Positions 24,948 to 33,089 of a DNA stretch of 33,130 bases are shown piece by piece. The DNA is from Leptolinea sp. UBA5203 (lineage in GTDB: Bacteria > Chloroflexota > Anaerolineae > Anaerolineales > Anaerolineaceae). The notes beneath the pieces were generated by a model. The model saw nothing but the letters and a program-made list of their open reading frames with translations, did not search any database and was not told the DNA's origin. Numbering within the stretch: the stretch's first letter is position 1; the number at the start of each line of letters is the position of its first letter. The position numbers were made by a program, and so were the translations under genes. The stretch covers positions 1-33,130 of the forward strand of contig DHVR01000047.1 in assembly GCA_002412765.1 (NCBI GenBank). Reading direction: 5' to 3'.

Positions 24948-27065
24948 TTATTGGATGTTGGGTCTCCAGACCGCATTAAAATCGGTGCCAGGATCGGTGG
25001 TTAACCGCATGATATTTGCCCCTTTATTATCCATTACATATATGTCATGGTTTGTACCATCCGGCCAGCTCTCAAAAACAATCCAAGCGCCATCTTCTGA
25101 ATACCTGCCTTCCAGAATGGGCCGTTGGATGTAATCATATTTTACTGGAATCTTGGTAGCAATATCTTTACCCCGATTTTCATATTCCTGGCTAACCAGC
25201 CAGGGGATATCTGGAGATTCTTGACTGCGTGTATAGATGATGTCCCCCCCATCTGGTGCCCAGTCGGGCCAATAATCATAAACATTACCATTGCCGCTGA
25301 ATTGATATTGAGTAACGCCTGTATCGGAAATAATCCAGACATGAGGGAAATAAATCTTGCGAATTACGGCGATCTGTTTTCCATCTGCATGCCAGACTGG
25401 TTGGATATCTGCGTAACGGGTATCGGATAATTCCTCGAGTGTACCGGTTAAGAAGGAGTAGAGGAAAATGTGGGGAACTCCTTTCCGATAAGAGCTGAAC
25501 GCAATGCGGTTACCATCGGGTGCCCAGGCAGGATTAAAATCCCCAGACATGGTTTTAGGCATGGGTTCAATTTCACCACTTTCCATGGTGTAGATGTAGA
25601 TCTTTGCTTTTGGATATGAGAGCTGTTTTTCCTGACAGGGTGAGATAAAAGCAATCTTTCGCCCATCCGGCGACCAATTTGGCTGACAGGCTCCATCAAC
25701 CAGGCTGGTTAATTGTTTTTGTTCGGTTCCATTGGAATTCATGATCCAAAGCTGATTAACGTTGGTTCGATCTGAAGTAAATAAAATCTGATTGGATCCA
25801 CCACCGACCAGAGGATAATTTTCCCTACTCTCGATTTGGGCTGTAGAAGTACTCATCATTCCGGTTGGATTAGACCCTAGAACTGAGGGAGATGTGGATG
25901 GTTCAGGGTTTTCTAACAAACCTGGTTTAAGAATATTTTCGGGCTGTGTAATAGCCGGTGAGTTGCGGATAACGGTCGCCAGAAAATCTGTGAAGGCTTT
26001 TTGTTGGTAAGAGAATACCGAGCTGGCAATAAAAATCAGAATTCCGATGGTGATGATAGCAAAAAATAACAAATTTCGTTTGGAATGCCGGGATTGCTGG
26101 CTGGATAACTGTGACTTGGAAAATTCATTCAAGGGTTCCAAAAAATATGGCGAGGTGGCATACTCGACATAGGGTCTTTTATCCGTTTTTATTTGGGTAG
26201 TCTCTTCTTCAACGGGTGGTGGTGGAATGAGTAAATTCAGGGGCAGCACATTAGGTAGATTACCGGCATTCAGTAAGGCAATTTTAAAATCGTCCGGTGT
26301 TTGAAAGCGATCCTCAATTTCAATTTCCATGGCCTTGAGAATTGCTTTTTCGAATTTCCGGTTAATATCCGGCATAATTTCATGGATAGGGGTAAGCTGT
26401 ACTTTCCCAGTGGCTCTGGATAGAGCATCTTCCGGGATGGTTCCTGTCACGGCAGCATAAATGGTTGCGCCCAGAGAATAGATATCTGAGCGTACATCTG
26501 TTCTGCCCGTACCATATTGTTCAGGAGGGGAATACCCAGGTGTCATGGCCCTGGCTCCCGTGGAAGTAATCTGGCCGTCATTCATGATTTTTGCCAAGCC
26601 AAAATCAACCAGGGTGATCTCGCCGGTATAAGTGATTTTGATATTACCCGGTTTGATGTCCCGGTGGATGATGGGGTTATCCCGGCAGGAAAGGTAGGAG
26701 AGGGCATCACAAATCACTGCGCCGATGACAATGGCTTCGGATTGTGGAATCAGCCCCAGTCTTTCAATCCGTTCTCGAAGGTCTTCTCCCTCGATGAAAT
26801 CCATAATCAGGTACTGGCCTTGATTTTCAACGTAAAAATAATCACCAACCCTTGGAAGATTGGGATGTCTTAAATTGGCCAGGATTTTAGCTTCTTTTTG
26901 AAACTGTTTGGCATACTCTGCGGAGAGGAAAAGATTTTCCTTAACTGCTATCGGGATGCCCAGTGTTTCATCGACACCTTGATAAACAGCCCCCATGCCA
27001 CCTTGACCTAGGATTGCCTTAATCCGATATCGGTTATTAAGCAAGGAGTCGATATGAAGTGCCAT
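24948..27065 (-). CDS. Membrane Ser/Thr kinase with C-terminal PD40 propeller, copy 1
   Basis: The 705-residue paralogue of the next gene. The kinase domain (about 13-265) has a normal glycine loop G20-Q-G-G-M-G25, catalytic K42, HRDIKPGN with D136, and DFG at 154-156. A proline run PPPP (281-284) and a linker precede the single membrane helix 332-353. A Ser/Thr/Pro-rich stalk then leads to the propeller, with repeats such as SPDGRKIAFISP, APDGNRIAFSSY and IYVMDNKGANIMRLT. This is the classic receptor-kinase layout, with the propeller expected outside. ATG 27065 is preceded by AAAAG-type sequence. A divergent spacer of 156 nt separates it from the Thr/Pro-rich membrane protein, which may share regulation. 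Kinase activity is well supported; the signal sensed is unknown. Confidence 0.9.
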   Translation of the reverse strand: MALHIDSLLNNRYRIKAILGQGGMGAVYQGVDETLGIPIAVKENLFLSAEYAKQFQKEAKILANLRHPNLPRVGDYFYVENQGQYLIMDFIEGEDLRERIERLGLIPQSEAIVIGAVICDALSYLSCRDNPIIHRDIKPGNIKITYTGEITLVDFGLAKIMNDGQITSTGARAMTPGYSPPEQYGTGRTDVRSDIYSLGATIYAAVTGTIPEDALSRATGKVQLTPIHEIMPDINRKFEKAILKAMEIEIEDRFQTPDDFKIALLNAGNLPNVLPLNLLIPPPPVEEETTQIKTDKRPYVEYATSPYFLEPLNEFSKSQLSSQQSRHSKRNLLFFAIITIGILIFIASSVFSYQQKAFTDFLATVIRNSPAITQPENILKPGLLENPEPSTSPSVLGSNPTGMMSTSTAQIESRENYPLVGGGSNQILFTSDRTNVNQLWIMNSNGTEQKQLTSLVDGACQPNWSPDGRKIAFISPCQEKQLSYPKAKIYIYTMESGEIEPMPKTMSGDFNPAWAPDGNRIAFSSYRKGVPHIFLYSFLTGTLEELSDTRYADIQPVWHADGKQIAVIRKIYFPHVWIISDTGVTQYQFSGNGNVYDYWPDWAPDGGDIIYTRSQESPDIPWLVSQEYENRGKDIATKIPVKYDYIQRPILEGRYSEDGAWIVFESWPDGTNHDIYVMDNKGANIMRLTTDPGTDFNAVWRPNIQ

Positions 27066-27179
27066 ATTGTTTTCTTTTAGTAGATTTTAATTGATTTTAC
27101 CTAAATAAAACTTTTTCCGCAATGAAAGAAACCCTTTCAGTTCTTTAATTCCGTAAATTGCTCTGGAAATCCCAAGGCA

Positions 27180-27188
27180 TGCTATAAT
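27180..27188 (+). promoter_or_regulatory. Extended -10 promoter for the Thr/Pro-rich protein
   Basis: TGCTATAAT (27180-27188) is a perfect extended -10, 33 nt before the ATG at 27222. Only a weak TTGCTC lies upstream (19-nt spacing), which extended -10 promoters tolerate. Confidence 0.5.
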
Positions 27189-27221
27189 CGGCAATATGTC
27201 GAATACAAAGAGCTACCTATT

Positions 27222-28196
27222 ATGCAAGTAGATATTCAAACCGCTGTGCAAACCGCCTTTGTTCTTTCTTTGATAGCATTTGTCGGCTGCCTGATTTATG
27301 GGATCAGCCTGATTCGTCAGGGAAAGAAAATATTATATTATCACAAACGTCAAAGCCAGATATCGACGGGTTGGTGGTATTTGTTGTTATCCTTATTGAT
27401 GGCCATAAGTGCTATATTTTTAAACAAGCAAGCGGAGCCGGTCATATACAAAGTATTCCCCCCTTCACCAACAATGACTATTTCACCTTCTATCACGATG
27501 ACATCTACTATTACATTAACGCCATCAATCACTGTGTCTCCAACAATTACACTTACTCCCGAGAAGTCATACACACCACAAATTCCAAATGTAATTATGG
27601 AGCAATTCATTAGCACCATTCAACCTGGTGAAAACACTGCTTTTTCCAGTTTAATTTTCTCGAGAAAGATAAATGAAAATAATCAGGCCATTACGCCTTT
27701 AACTACTTTCCAGCATCCTGTAACGGACATCTATGGTGCTTTTAGTTACGATAGTATGAACACGGGAGTTCAATGGAGCAGCGTCTGGGTTCGATTGCAG
27801 GATCAGGAAGTGGTCTGTTATGAAACCAAACCCTGGGACGCCAGTACGGGTGGATATGGCTATACCGATTGTCATAAGGGTGCGGATCAATGGCTGCCGG
27901 GAGAGTATGATGTTCAGATCTATGTGGGTGAACGTTGGATCAGTTCAGGAAAGTTTTCCATCACTGGTGATTTGCCTACGGCTACTTTTACCAAAACAGC
28001 CAGTCACACCCCATCCAATACCCCTTTGCCTACTAACACACCAACCGTGACGAGTACTCGAACTACTACATCGACCCGAACAACTACTTTTACTCCAACA
28101 GTGTCAAAAACGCCGCTGCCAAGCCGTACCCCTACGATTACTCGAACCCCAAAGCCGACTGAAACGCGTTGGCCTTCTCCAACACTGAAGAATTAG
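27222..28196 (+). CDS. Membrane-anchored protein with Thr/Pro-rich tracts
   Basis: I do not recognise a named family. The 324 residues have two N-terminal membrane helices (about 9-30 and 47-66), an external Ser/Thr/Pro-rich tract (about 80-120, repeats like ITMTSTITLTPSITVSPTIT), a globular region of about 125 residues, and a second long Thr/Pro-rich tail (about 253-324). The globular region has two cysteines (CYETKPWD, DCHKG) and a beta-rich end PGEYDVQIYVGERWISSGKFSI, a pattern I associate with small extracellular domains appended to Chloroflexota kinases and surface proteins. The tracts resemble glycosylatable stalks. It is divergent from the kinase pair and ends one base from the convergent psuG stop. 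Confidence 0.75.
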   Translation: MQVDIQTAVQTAFVLSLIAFVGCLIYGISLIRQGKKILYYHKRQSQISTGWWYLLLSLLMAISAIFLNKQAEPVIYKVFPPSPTMTISPSITMTSTITLTPSITVSPTITLTPEKSYTPQIPNVIMEQFISTIQPGENTAFSSLIFSRKINENNQAITPLTTFQHPVTDIYGAFSYDSMNTGVQWSSVWVRLQDQEVVCYETKPWDASTGGYGYTDCHKGADQWLPGEYDVQIYVGERWISSGKFSITGDLPTATFTKTASHTPSNTPLPTNTPTVTSTRTTTSTRTTTFTPTVSKTPLPSRTPTITRTPKPTETRWPSPTLKN

Positions 28197-28197
28197 T

Positions 28198-29133
28198 TCA
28201 GGCCACACTCAAGACGGACGGATGAACCGCACAGGCGATTTTTGCAGCCAATCTGGCATTGTTTTTCAATAAGGCCAGATTGGCTTTCATGCTTGCTCCC
28301 TTACTTAATTCATTCACTTTGCTTAATAGAAAGGGTGTTAGATTTGATCCCTGAATGTTCAGTTGAGTTGCCATGGTGACAGCCTGAGTAATGATATCTT
28401 CCATTTCTTCAGCAGGCATGGCGGAATCTGCAGGGGGCGGCTGCACCACCAAAATGGCGTTTCTTAATCCCGATAGCCATTGTTCCCTTGCGATTTCAGC
28501 AATGACTTTTACGGATTCCACCCGGGAAGTCACTTTGAGCCCACTAGAAGCAGCATAGAATGCTGGAAATTCATCGGTCTGATACCCCAAAACCGGAATC
28601 CCATAACTTTCAAGGACTTCCATAGTTGCAGGCAGGTTTAGGATAGATTTTGCTCCTGAACAAACTACAATCATGGGGACATGATGCAGAGCAATTAAAT
28701 CCGCGGAAACATCAAACGGTGGGTCCCGATGAACCCCGCCAATGCCGCCGGTTGCAAATACACGCAATCCAGCTTTTGTCGCGGCGACAATGCTTGCCCC
28801 AACGGTCGTCCCTCCGTTCAGGCCAGTTGCTAATGCCAGACCAATATCCCGCTGACTGATTTTTCCAACCGCTGTCTGCGGATCAGCCAGAGTTGACAAT
28901 TGATCATCATTCAACCCAATCACCATATTACCATTCAAAACCCCGATGGTCGCCGGCAGGGCATGCTCATGACGCACGATGGTTTCCATCTCCCGGACAA
29001 GTTGTAAATTAATGGGATAAGGCAAGCCGTGAGTTAGGACTGCCGTCTCTAGCGCAACAACGGGTTGCTGGTGAGTTAAAGCACGTTCAATATCGGGTTT
29101 AATTTCCCAATGTTTATTCAATGAAAAATTCAT
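28198..29133 (-). CDS. psuG: Pseudouridine-5'-phosphate glycosidase
   Basis: PsuG reversibly splits the C-C bond of pseudouridine 5'-phosphate to uracil and ribose 5-phosphate, the second step of pseudouridine catabolism in the cytosol. At 311 residues it is full length. Family blocks visible are VALETAVLTHGLPYP near 25-39, PATIGVLNGNMVIG, the lysine-containing REDIGLA-like segment KISQRDIGLALATGLNGGTTVGAS, and FATGGIGGVHRD, followed by SADLIALHHVPMIVVCSGAKSILN. It follows psuK by 10 nt, the expected partner. Its stop is one base from the stop of the convergent Thr/Pro-rich gene. Confidence 0.95.
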   Translation of the reverse strand: MNFSLNKHWEIKPDIERALTHQQPVVALETAVLTHGLPYPINLQLVREMETIVRHEHALPATIGVLNGNMVIGLNDDQLSTLADPQTAVGKISQRDIGLALATGLNGGTTVGASIVAATKAGLRVFATGGIGGVHRDPPFDVSADLIALHHVPMIVVCSGAKSILNLPATMEVLESYGIPVLGYQTDEFPAFYAASSGLKVTSRVESVKVIAEIAREQWLSGLRNAILVVQPPPADSAMPAEEMEDIITQAVTMATQLNIQGSNLTPFLLSKVNELSKGASMKANLALLKNNARLAAKIACAVHPSVLSVA

Positions 29134-29143
29134 GGAGAACCTG

Positions 29144-30103
29144 CTAATTCATGGTCGTATCGTATAACTGTTCAACGGATATCCCTGGCAGGACTGTTCC
29201 GGGAAAACGGAGCGTTAATGAAGCTGCTTTTACACCCAGACGGATGGTGTCATCTAGCGGTATATCATTCAGTAATCCATAGATCAGGGCAGCGGACAAG
29301 GCGTCCCCGGCTCCTGTCGGATCCAGAATTTTTGTTTTAATGGCTGGAACATGGCCGCTGGTGTCTGAGGTGGCATAACAAACGCCAAATTCCGCCATGG
29401 GGATGACTACCATTTCAACACCCAGTGCAACCAGTTTCCGGGCGGCTTTGAGGGCCGATGTTCGGCCGGTGACTTCAAATTCATGATCGATCAAGATTTC
29501 GGCTTCATGCGTGTTAGCGTTCAACAATTGGAAGCTCGCGAGGTGGGGTCTCAGACGTTCAGCCAAACTGCTGGAAGTAGCATCGGCATAGATTGGAATT
29601 TCGTTTTGATTCGCAATTTCAACCAAGACGGACATGGTCTCTTGCGGGACATTGGCATCAAAAAATAGGCAGCACGCATTTTGAATCAAGGTTTCATGCT
29701 GCCGGATTAAATCCGGGGTCAGTTTGGATAAAATGCGCATATCATCCAGGGCAAAGTTTAAAGAGCCATTTTCGGAAATGACAGCCAGATAGGAGGAGGT
29801 ATGAAATTCATCTGTAATGATACTGGCGTCTATATTTACACCGGCATCTTTTAAATGATTGAGTAGGAGCTTGCCGAATACGCCCTGTCCCACTGCTGTG
29901 ATGAAGTTGACTTTTTGTTCCAGCTTCGCCAAATTCTCGGCGACATTGCGTGCCACGCCACCGAAGGATGGACGAACCTCCGCAGGAACTGAGCTGCCAG
30001 GATCCGGCATTTCTGTGAGTCGGCCGACGATATCAATACCGGCAGCCCCGATGACCAGAATTCGTTTTTCAGAATCCCTGGTCGCATTCGTTGTATAGTT
30101 CAT
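29144..30103 (-). CDS. psuK: PfkB-family kinase, likely pseudouridine kinase
   Basis: A PfkB/ribokinase-family sugar kinase of 319 residues. The N-terminal block GAAGIDIVGRL and FGGVARNVAENLAKL form the substrate lid and first PfkB signature region, and the second signature DPTGAGDALSAAL (261-273) carries the catalytic base D267. Family context identifies the substrate: it is the first gene of a two-gene operon with psuG, so it should phosphorylate pseudouridine to pseudouridine 5'-phosphate. ATG 30103 has AAGGGA upstream. No nucleoside transporter or regulator is adjacent, so uptake or salvage from RNA turnover must be served from elsewhere. Confidence 0.92.
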   Translation of the reverse strand: MNYTTNATRDSEKRILVIGAAGIDIVGRLTEMPDPGSSVPAEVRPSFGGVARNVAENLAKLEQKVNFITAVGQGVFGKLLLNHLKDAGVNIDASIITDEFHTSSYLAVISENGSLNFALDDMRILSKLTPDLIRQHETLIQNACCLFFDANVPQETMSVLVEIANQNEIPIYADATSSSLAERLRPHLASFQLLNANTHEAEILIDHEFEVTGRTSALKAARKLVALGVEMVVIPMAEFGVCYATSDTSGHVPAIKTKILDPTGAGDALSAALIYGLLNDIPLDDTIRLGVKAASLTLRFPGTVLPGISVEQLYDTTMN

Positions 30104-30268
30104 TAGAATCCCTTCTATGCTGAATGAAGCCGGCGGTGTTGTTAGTTGATGACTTCCCTAAGTTGATCCGCCAGTTAATGCTATAGTCATGATTACTTAT
30201 AGTTTACCATTGCTTGCATGGTTTTTGAAGAAGCCAACGGGTTGTGTGTTGGATCAGGTAGGTTAAAT

Positions 30269-30297
30269 TTGGATCAACTGCCAGGTTGCGTTATAAT
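30269..30297 (+). promoter_or_regulatory. Likely promoter of the PHP gene
   Basis: TTGGAT (30269-30274) and a perfect TATAAT (30292-30297) are 17 nt apart, about 40 nt before the GTG start of the PHP gene. Confidence 0.6.
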
Positions 30298-30337
30298 GTG
30301 GGGATAGTTTATTGATTGAAATAAAGGAAACACGATT

Positions 30338-30982
30338 GTGAACCATGTTGAATTTCATTGTCATACTGTAGCTTCGCGGGATTCTTTAGTGACTCCCCAA
30401 CAATTAATTCTCGCTGCACGAAAAGCAGGATTGGACCGCATCTTTATTACCGATCATAATTCAATTCAAGGGGCGTTGGAAGCCCAACAATTGGCTCCTG
30501 AATTGATTTTAATTGGAGAGGAGATCAAAACATCGCAAGGTGAATTGCTAGCTTATTTACTCAAGGAAGAGATTCCTGGCGGCCTTTCTCCCCTGGAGAC
30601 TATTGCTGCCATTCGGGAACAGGGCGGCGTAATCAGTGTCTCCCATCCCTTTGATCCCCGGCGGGGGTGGAAGGTGGATGAACTGCTGGCCATTTGCTCG
30701 CAGATTGACGCATTGGAAGTCTTTAATGCCCGCAACCTGCTGCCTGAATATAATGAAATGGCTCTGACGGCTGCGAAAACGCAAGGTTTGTTATTTACTG
30801 CCGGCTCGGATGCGCATACGCGTATAGAGATTGGCCGCACGCGCATGATACTGCCAGATTTTAATGATCGCGAATCCATGTTGAGCGCCTTAAAAATGGG
30901 GATCATTATCCCTAAAGCCTCCAGCTCCCTGGTGCGGATCAATTCCAGTTTTGCCCGTATGTTGCGCAAAATTCGCGGATAA
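30338..30982 (+). CDS. PHP-domain phosphoesterase (TrpH-like)
   Basis: A PHP-family metal-dependent phosphoesterase of 214 residues, of the small stand-alone type related to YciV/TrpH. The metal ligands are all visible: H7-x-H9, D39-H40, E61/E62, H103 in SVSHPFDPRRG, and D158-A-H160 (GSDAH). Members act on nucleotide or histidinol phosphates, or on the ends of short nucleic acids; which applies here is unknown. The start is GTG 30338 with AAAGGAAA 7-8 nt upstream. A promoter precedes it, and tRNA-Leu follows 56 nt after the stop with its own promoter, so it is likely monocistronic. Confidence 0.87.
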   Translation: MNHVEFHCHTVASRDSLVTPQQLILAARKAGLDRIFITDHNSIQGALEAQQLAPELILIGEEIKTSQGELLAYLLKEEIPGGLSPLETIAAIREQGGVISVSHPFDPRRGWKVDELLAICSQIDALEVFNARNLLPEYNEMALTAAKTQGLLFTAGSDAHTRIEIGRTRMILPDFNDRESMLSALKMGIIIPKASSSLVRINSSFARMLRKIRG

Positions 30983-30998
30983 AATTGCGGCGATAACC

Positions 30999-31026
30999 TT
31001 GACGATTTGAATAGATGGATTACAAT
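30999..31026 (+). promoter_or_regulatory. Promoter of tRNA-Leu
   Basis: TTGACG (30999-31004) and TACAAT (31021-31026), spacer 16 nt. The start point would fall a few bases before the tRNA 5' end at 31039. Good agreement with sigma-70 consensus. Confidence 0.65.
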
Positions 31027-31038
31027 TATGCAAGTGTT

Positions 31039-31122
31039 GGGGCGGTGGCGGAATAGGCAGACGCAACGGACTTAAAATCCGTCGATGGTGACATCGTGAG
31101 GGTTCGACCCCCTCTCGCCCCA
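31039..31122 (+). tRNA. tRNA-Leu (TAA)
   Basis: An 84-nt class II tRNA. The acceptor stem GGGGCGG pairs with TCGCCCC (31115-31121), discriminator A at 31122. The anticodon stem ACGGA/TCCGT closes the loop CTTAAAA, giving anticodon TAA at 31073-31075, which reads UUA leucine codons. A long variable arm (about 31083-31097) marks a Leu/Ser-type tRNA, and GAGGG-TTCGACC-CCCTC is the T arm. CCA is not encoded (CACAG follows). Confidence 0.96.
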
Positions 31123-31127
31123 CAGAA

Positions 31128-31154
31128 GATCATACATTGAGTATGGTCTTTTTT
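31128..31154 (+). terminator. Intrinsic terminator after tRNA-Leu
   Basis: GATCATAC (31128-31135), loop ATTGA, GTATGGTC (31141-31148) form an 8-bp stem with one G/T pair, followed by six T (31149-31154). It starts 6 nt after the tRNA. Confidence 0.8.
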
Positions 31155-31215
31155 CTTTAATTTCCAGTCTTCTTTTGAATCAAAAAAACCTTTGGCACAT
31201 CGGATTATCTGTTAT

Positions 31216-31243
31216 TTGATTTCTTAATGGATTTGCGTATACT
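31216..31243 (+). promoter_or_regulatory. Likely promoter of the first reductase gene
   Basis: TTGATT (31216-31221) and TATACT (31238-31243), spacer 16 nt, leaving a leader of about 70 nt before the ATG at 31319. Confidence 0.55.
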
Positions 31244-31318
31244 GATCCATAGATAACTTCGATGCATTCCTAAGCGTTTAATATAGGGATTATTTATTAC
31301 TGGTTAAAGGAGAGTCGA

Positions 31319-31879
31319 ATGTCAAAAGTGACTGTGGGTATGACCATGTCAGTGGATGGATTTGTCACAGATCGGCAGGGAAGTTTGGCACCCTTATACT
31401 CGGATTTCGCAGCCATGCTCGCTTCACAGCCTATGCAGGAATCCATTCGTGATACTGGAGCGGTAGTTATGGGCAGGCATGCCTTCGACATGGCGGATGA
31501 TCCGGATTCGTACGCGGATGATTATGAATATCAGGTCCCGATCTTTGTATTGACCCATCAACCTCCGGCCAAACATCCAAGAGAAACGGATAAGGTACGA
31601 ATTACCTTTGTACGGGAAGGCATAAAACAGGCCATTCAATGGGCAAAACTTGCAGCCGGCGAGAAAGACGTCACTATCATCGGCGGTGCCAGTACTTTGC
31701 GTCAGTGCATTCAGCTTGGCCTGGCGGATGAACTGCATGTCGACCTCATGCCCATTCTACTGGGGGGAGGACTGCGTATGTTTGATGAGCTGGAACTGGA
31801 TTTTCTACAATTGGAAAGAATCTCGGTTGTGGCTCTGCCGGAAGGCAGAACCTGCATGAAATTCCGTTTCATTAAGTAG
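31319..31879 (+). CDS. Dihydrofolate reductase-like (RibD C-terminal) protein, copy 1
   Basis: A 186-residue protein with the RibD_C / DHFR-like fold, NADPH-dependent reductases of mostly unknown substrate (YyaP/YwjB group). Visible features are the opening strand VTVGMTMSVDGFVTD, VVMGRHAFD, a middle strand IFVLTH, the dinucleotide-binding segment VTIIGGASTLRQCIQLGLADELHVDL and ILLGGGLRMFD. It starts at ATG 31319 with AAGGAGAG upstream. It is not a classical FolA, and no folate or riboflavin genes are near. A second member of the family is encoded at 32448. Confidence 0.87.
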   Translation: MSKVTVGMTMSVDGFVTDRQGSLAPLYSDFAAMLASQPMQESIRDTGAVVMGRHAFDMADDPDSYADDYEYQVPIFVLTHQPPAKHPRETDKVRITFVREGIKQAIQWAKLAAGEKDVTIIGGASTLRQCIQLGLADELHVDLMPILLGGGLRMFDELELDFLQLERISVVALPEGRTCMKFRFIK

Positions 31880-32023
31880 AGCAAGATTTGGACGAGGGAA
31901 CACCGATTTTGTCTGGCCTTATCGGCTAAACCATTAAATCATCCAAACCAACTTTCTTATGTGAATTTTAGTTTTATGCTACCATTTGAAGTCAAGACAT
32001 CTTTATGTTCATTTGAGGTACTT

Positions 32024-32434
32024 ATGCCCGTAAAATTTGAAGTCTCGGATGTATTTCCAGTCAGCATGAAAGCGCTCTATACTGCCTGGCTCAGTTCTGA
32101 CGAACACAGCTTGATGACCGGCAGTCCTGCAAAGGTTTCAGATCAAGTGGGAGAGTGTTTCGAAGCCTGGGATGGATACATTGAAGGCAAAAACCTTGAA
32201 TTGGAACCTTATAGCTGCATTTTGCAGTTGTGGCGTACCAGCGAATTTGAGGAATCTGCCCCCGATTCGTTTCTGGAGATTCATCTTGAGCCTGAAGGAG
32301 CGGGAACTCGATTGACCATCCAACATTCCAATCTACCGGAGGACGGCATGCAGTACAAACAAGGGTGGATCGATTCCTATTTTGCGCCCATGCATGCGTA
32401 TTTCGGTTCGGATAGTGATACCGAGGATTTTTAA
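32024..32434 (+). CDS. AHSA1/SRPBCC domain protein
   Basis: A 136-residue protein with a START-like AHSA1/SRPBCC fold, a helix-grip pocket for hydrophobic ligands. It shows the typical beginning FEVSDVFPVSMKALYTAWLSSDEHSLMTG, the middle GYIEGKNLELEPYSCILQLWRTSEFEE, then GTRLTIQHSNLP and a closing helix with W. ATG 32024 is preferred, with GAGG 5 nt upstream; the GTG at 31961 would add 21 residues of no family likeness. It ends 13 nt before the next reductase start, so the two are probably co-transcribed. Ligand and role are unknown. Confidence 0.8.
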   Translation: MPVKFEVSDVFPVSMKALYTAWLSSDEHSLMTGSPAKVSDQVGECFEAWDGYIEGKNLELEPYSCILQLWRTSEFEESAPDSFLEIHLEPEGAGTRLTIQHSNLPEDGMQYKQGWIDSYFAPMHAYFGSDSDTEDF

Positions 32435-32447
32435 GGCGGTGGGTTCC

Positions 32448-33005
32448 ATGACAGTCAAATGTTCGGTTTTTATTGCAGCCAGTGTGGATGGCTTTATCGC
32501 CGGTCCGCAGGGTGAGTTGGATTGGTTGATCCGCCCGGAATACGCTCCAGAAAAAATCGAGGGATTGAGTTATGCAGAGTTCATTGCTACGGTCGATGCT
32601 TTAGTGATGGGCCGCAATACTTTCGAAACCGTGATGACATTCGAACCCTGGCCGTATGAGAGCACTCCTGTGATTGTATTGACCCATCGGATTCTGGAAA
32701 TGCCTGAAGCATTGCAGGGCAAGGTGAGGGTTCTTTCAGGATCACCTGAGGAAATCGTTGTGAGGTTGGGTGCCGAAGGGAAAAGACATCTGTATATTGA
32801 TGGGGGCAAGACCATCCAACAATTTCTACGAGCTGGTTTGATCGATGAGTTGACCATTACTCGTATTCCCATCCTGTTGGGGGCGGGTATCCCATTGTTT
32901 GATGGCAGCTATCTGTTACATTCCCTGCGATTGATCGCCTCCGTGGCGTCTGAAAATGGTGTGGTGCAAGATCGATATCAAGTGATGCGTGGAAATGGTT
33001 CATAA
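32448..33005 (+). CDS. Dihydrofolate reductase-like (RibD C-terminal) protein, copy 2
   Basis: A 185-residue RibD_C / DHFR-like reductase, paralogous to copy 1. It shows CSVFIAASVDGFIAGPQGELDWL, ALVMGRNTFETV, VIVLTH, LYIDGGKTIQQFLRAGLIDELTITRIPILLGAGIPLF and a closing strand. The LDW and GGKT segments are more typical of this family than those of copy 1. The start is ATG 32448, preceded by AAGGCGG and GGTGGG; the frame is open upstream only by overlapping the AHSA1 gene. No adjacent pathway genes suggest a substrate. Confidence 0.88.
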   Translation: MTVKCSVFIAASVDGFIAGPQGELDWLIRPEYAPEKIEGLSYAEFIATVDALVMGRNTFETVMTFEPWPYESTPVIVLTHRILEMPEALQGKVRVLSGSPEEIVVRLGAEGKRHLYIDGGKTIQQFLRAGLIDELTITRIPILLGAGIPLFDGSYLLHSLRLIASVASENGVVQDRYQVMRGNGS

Positions 33006-33089
33006 CCTGGGATGTCCTTAATAATTGATAGGTGATGGCGGAATGGGGGAGGAATTTATATCAGATATAATCATCAACAACCAGAACTG

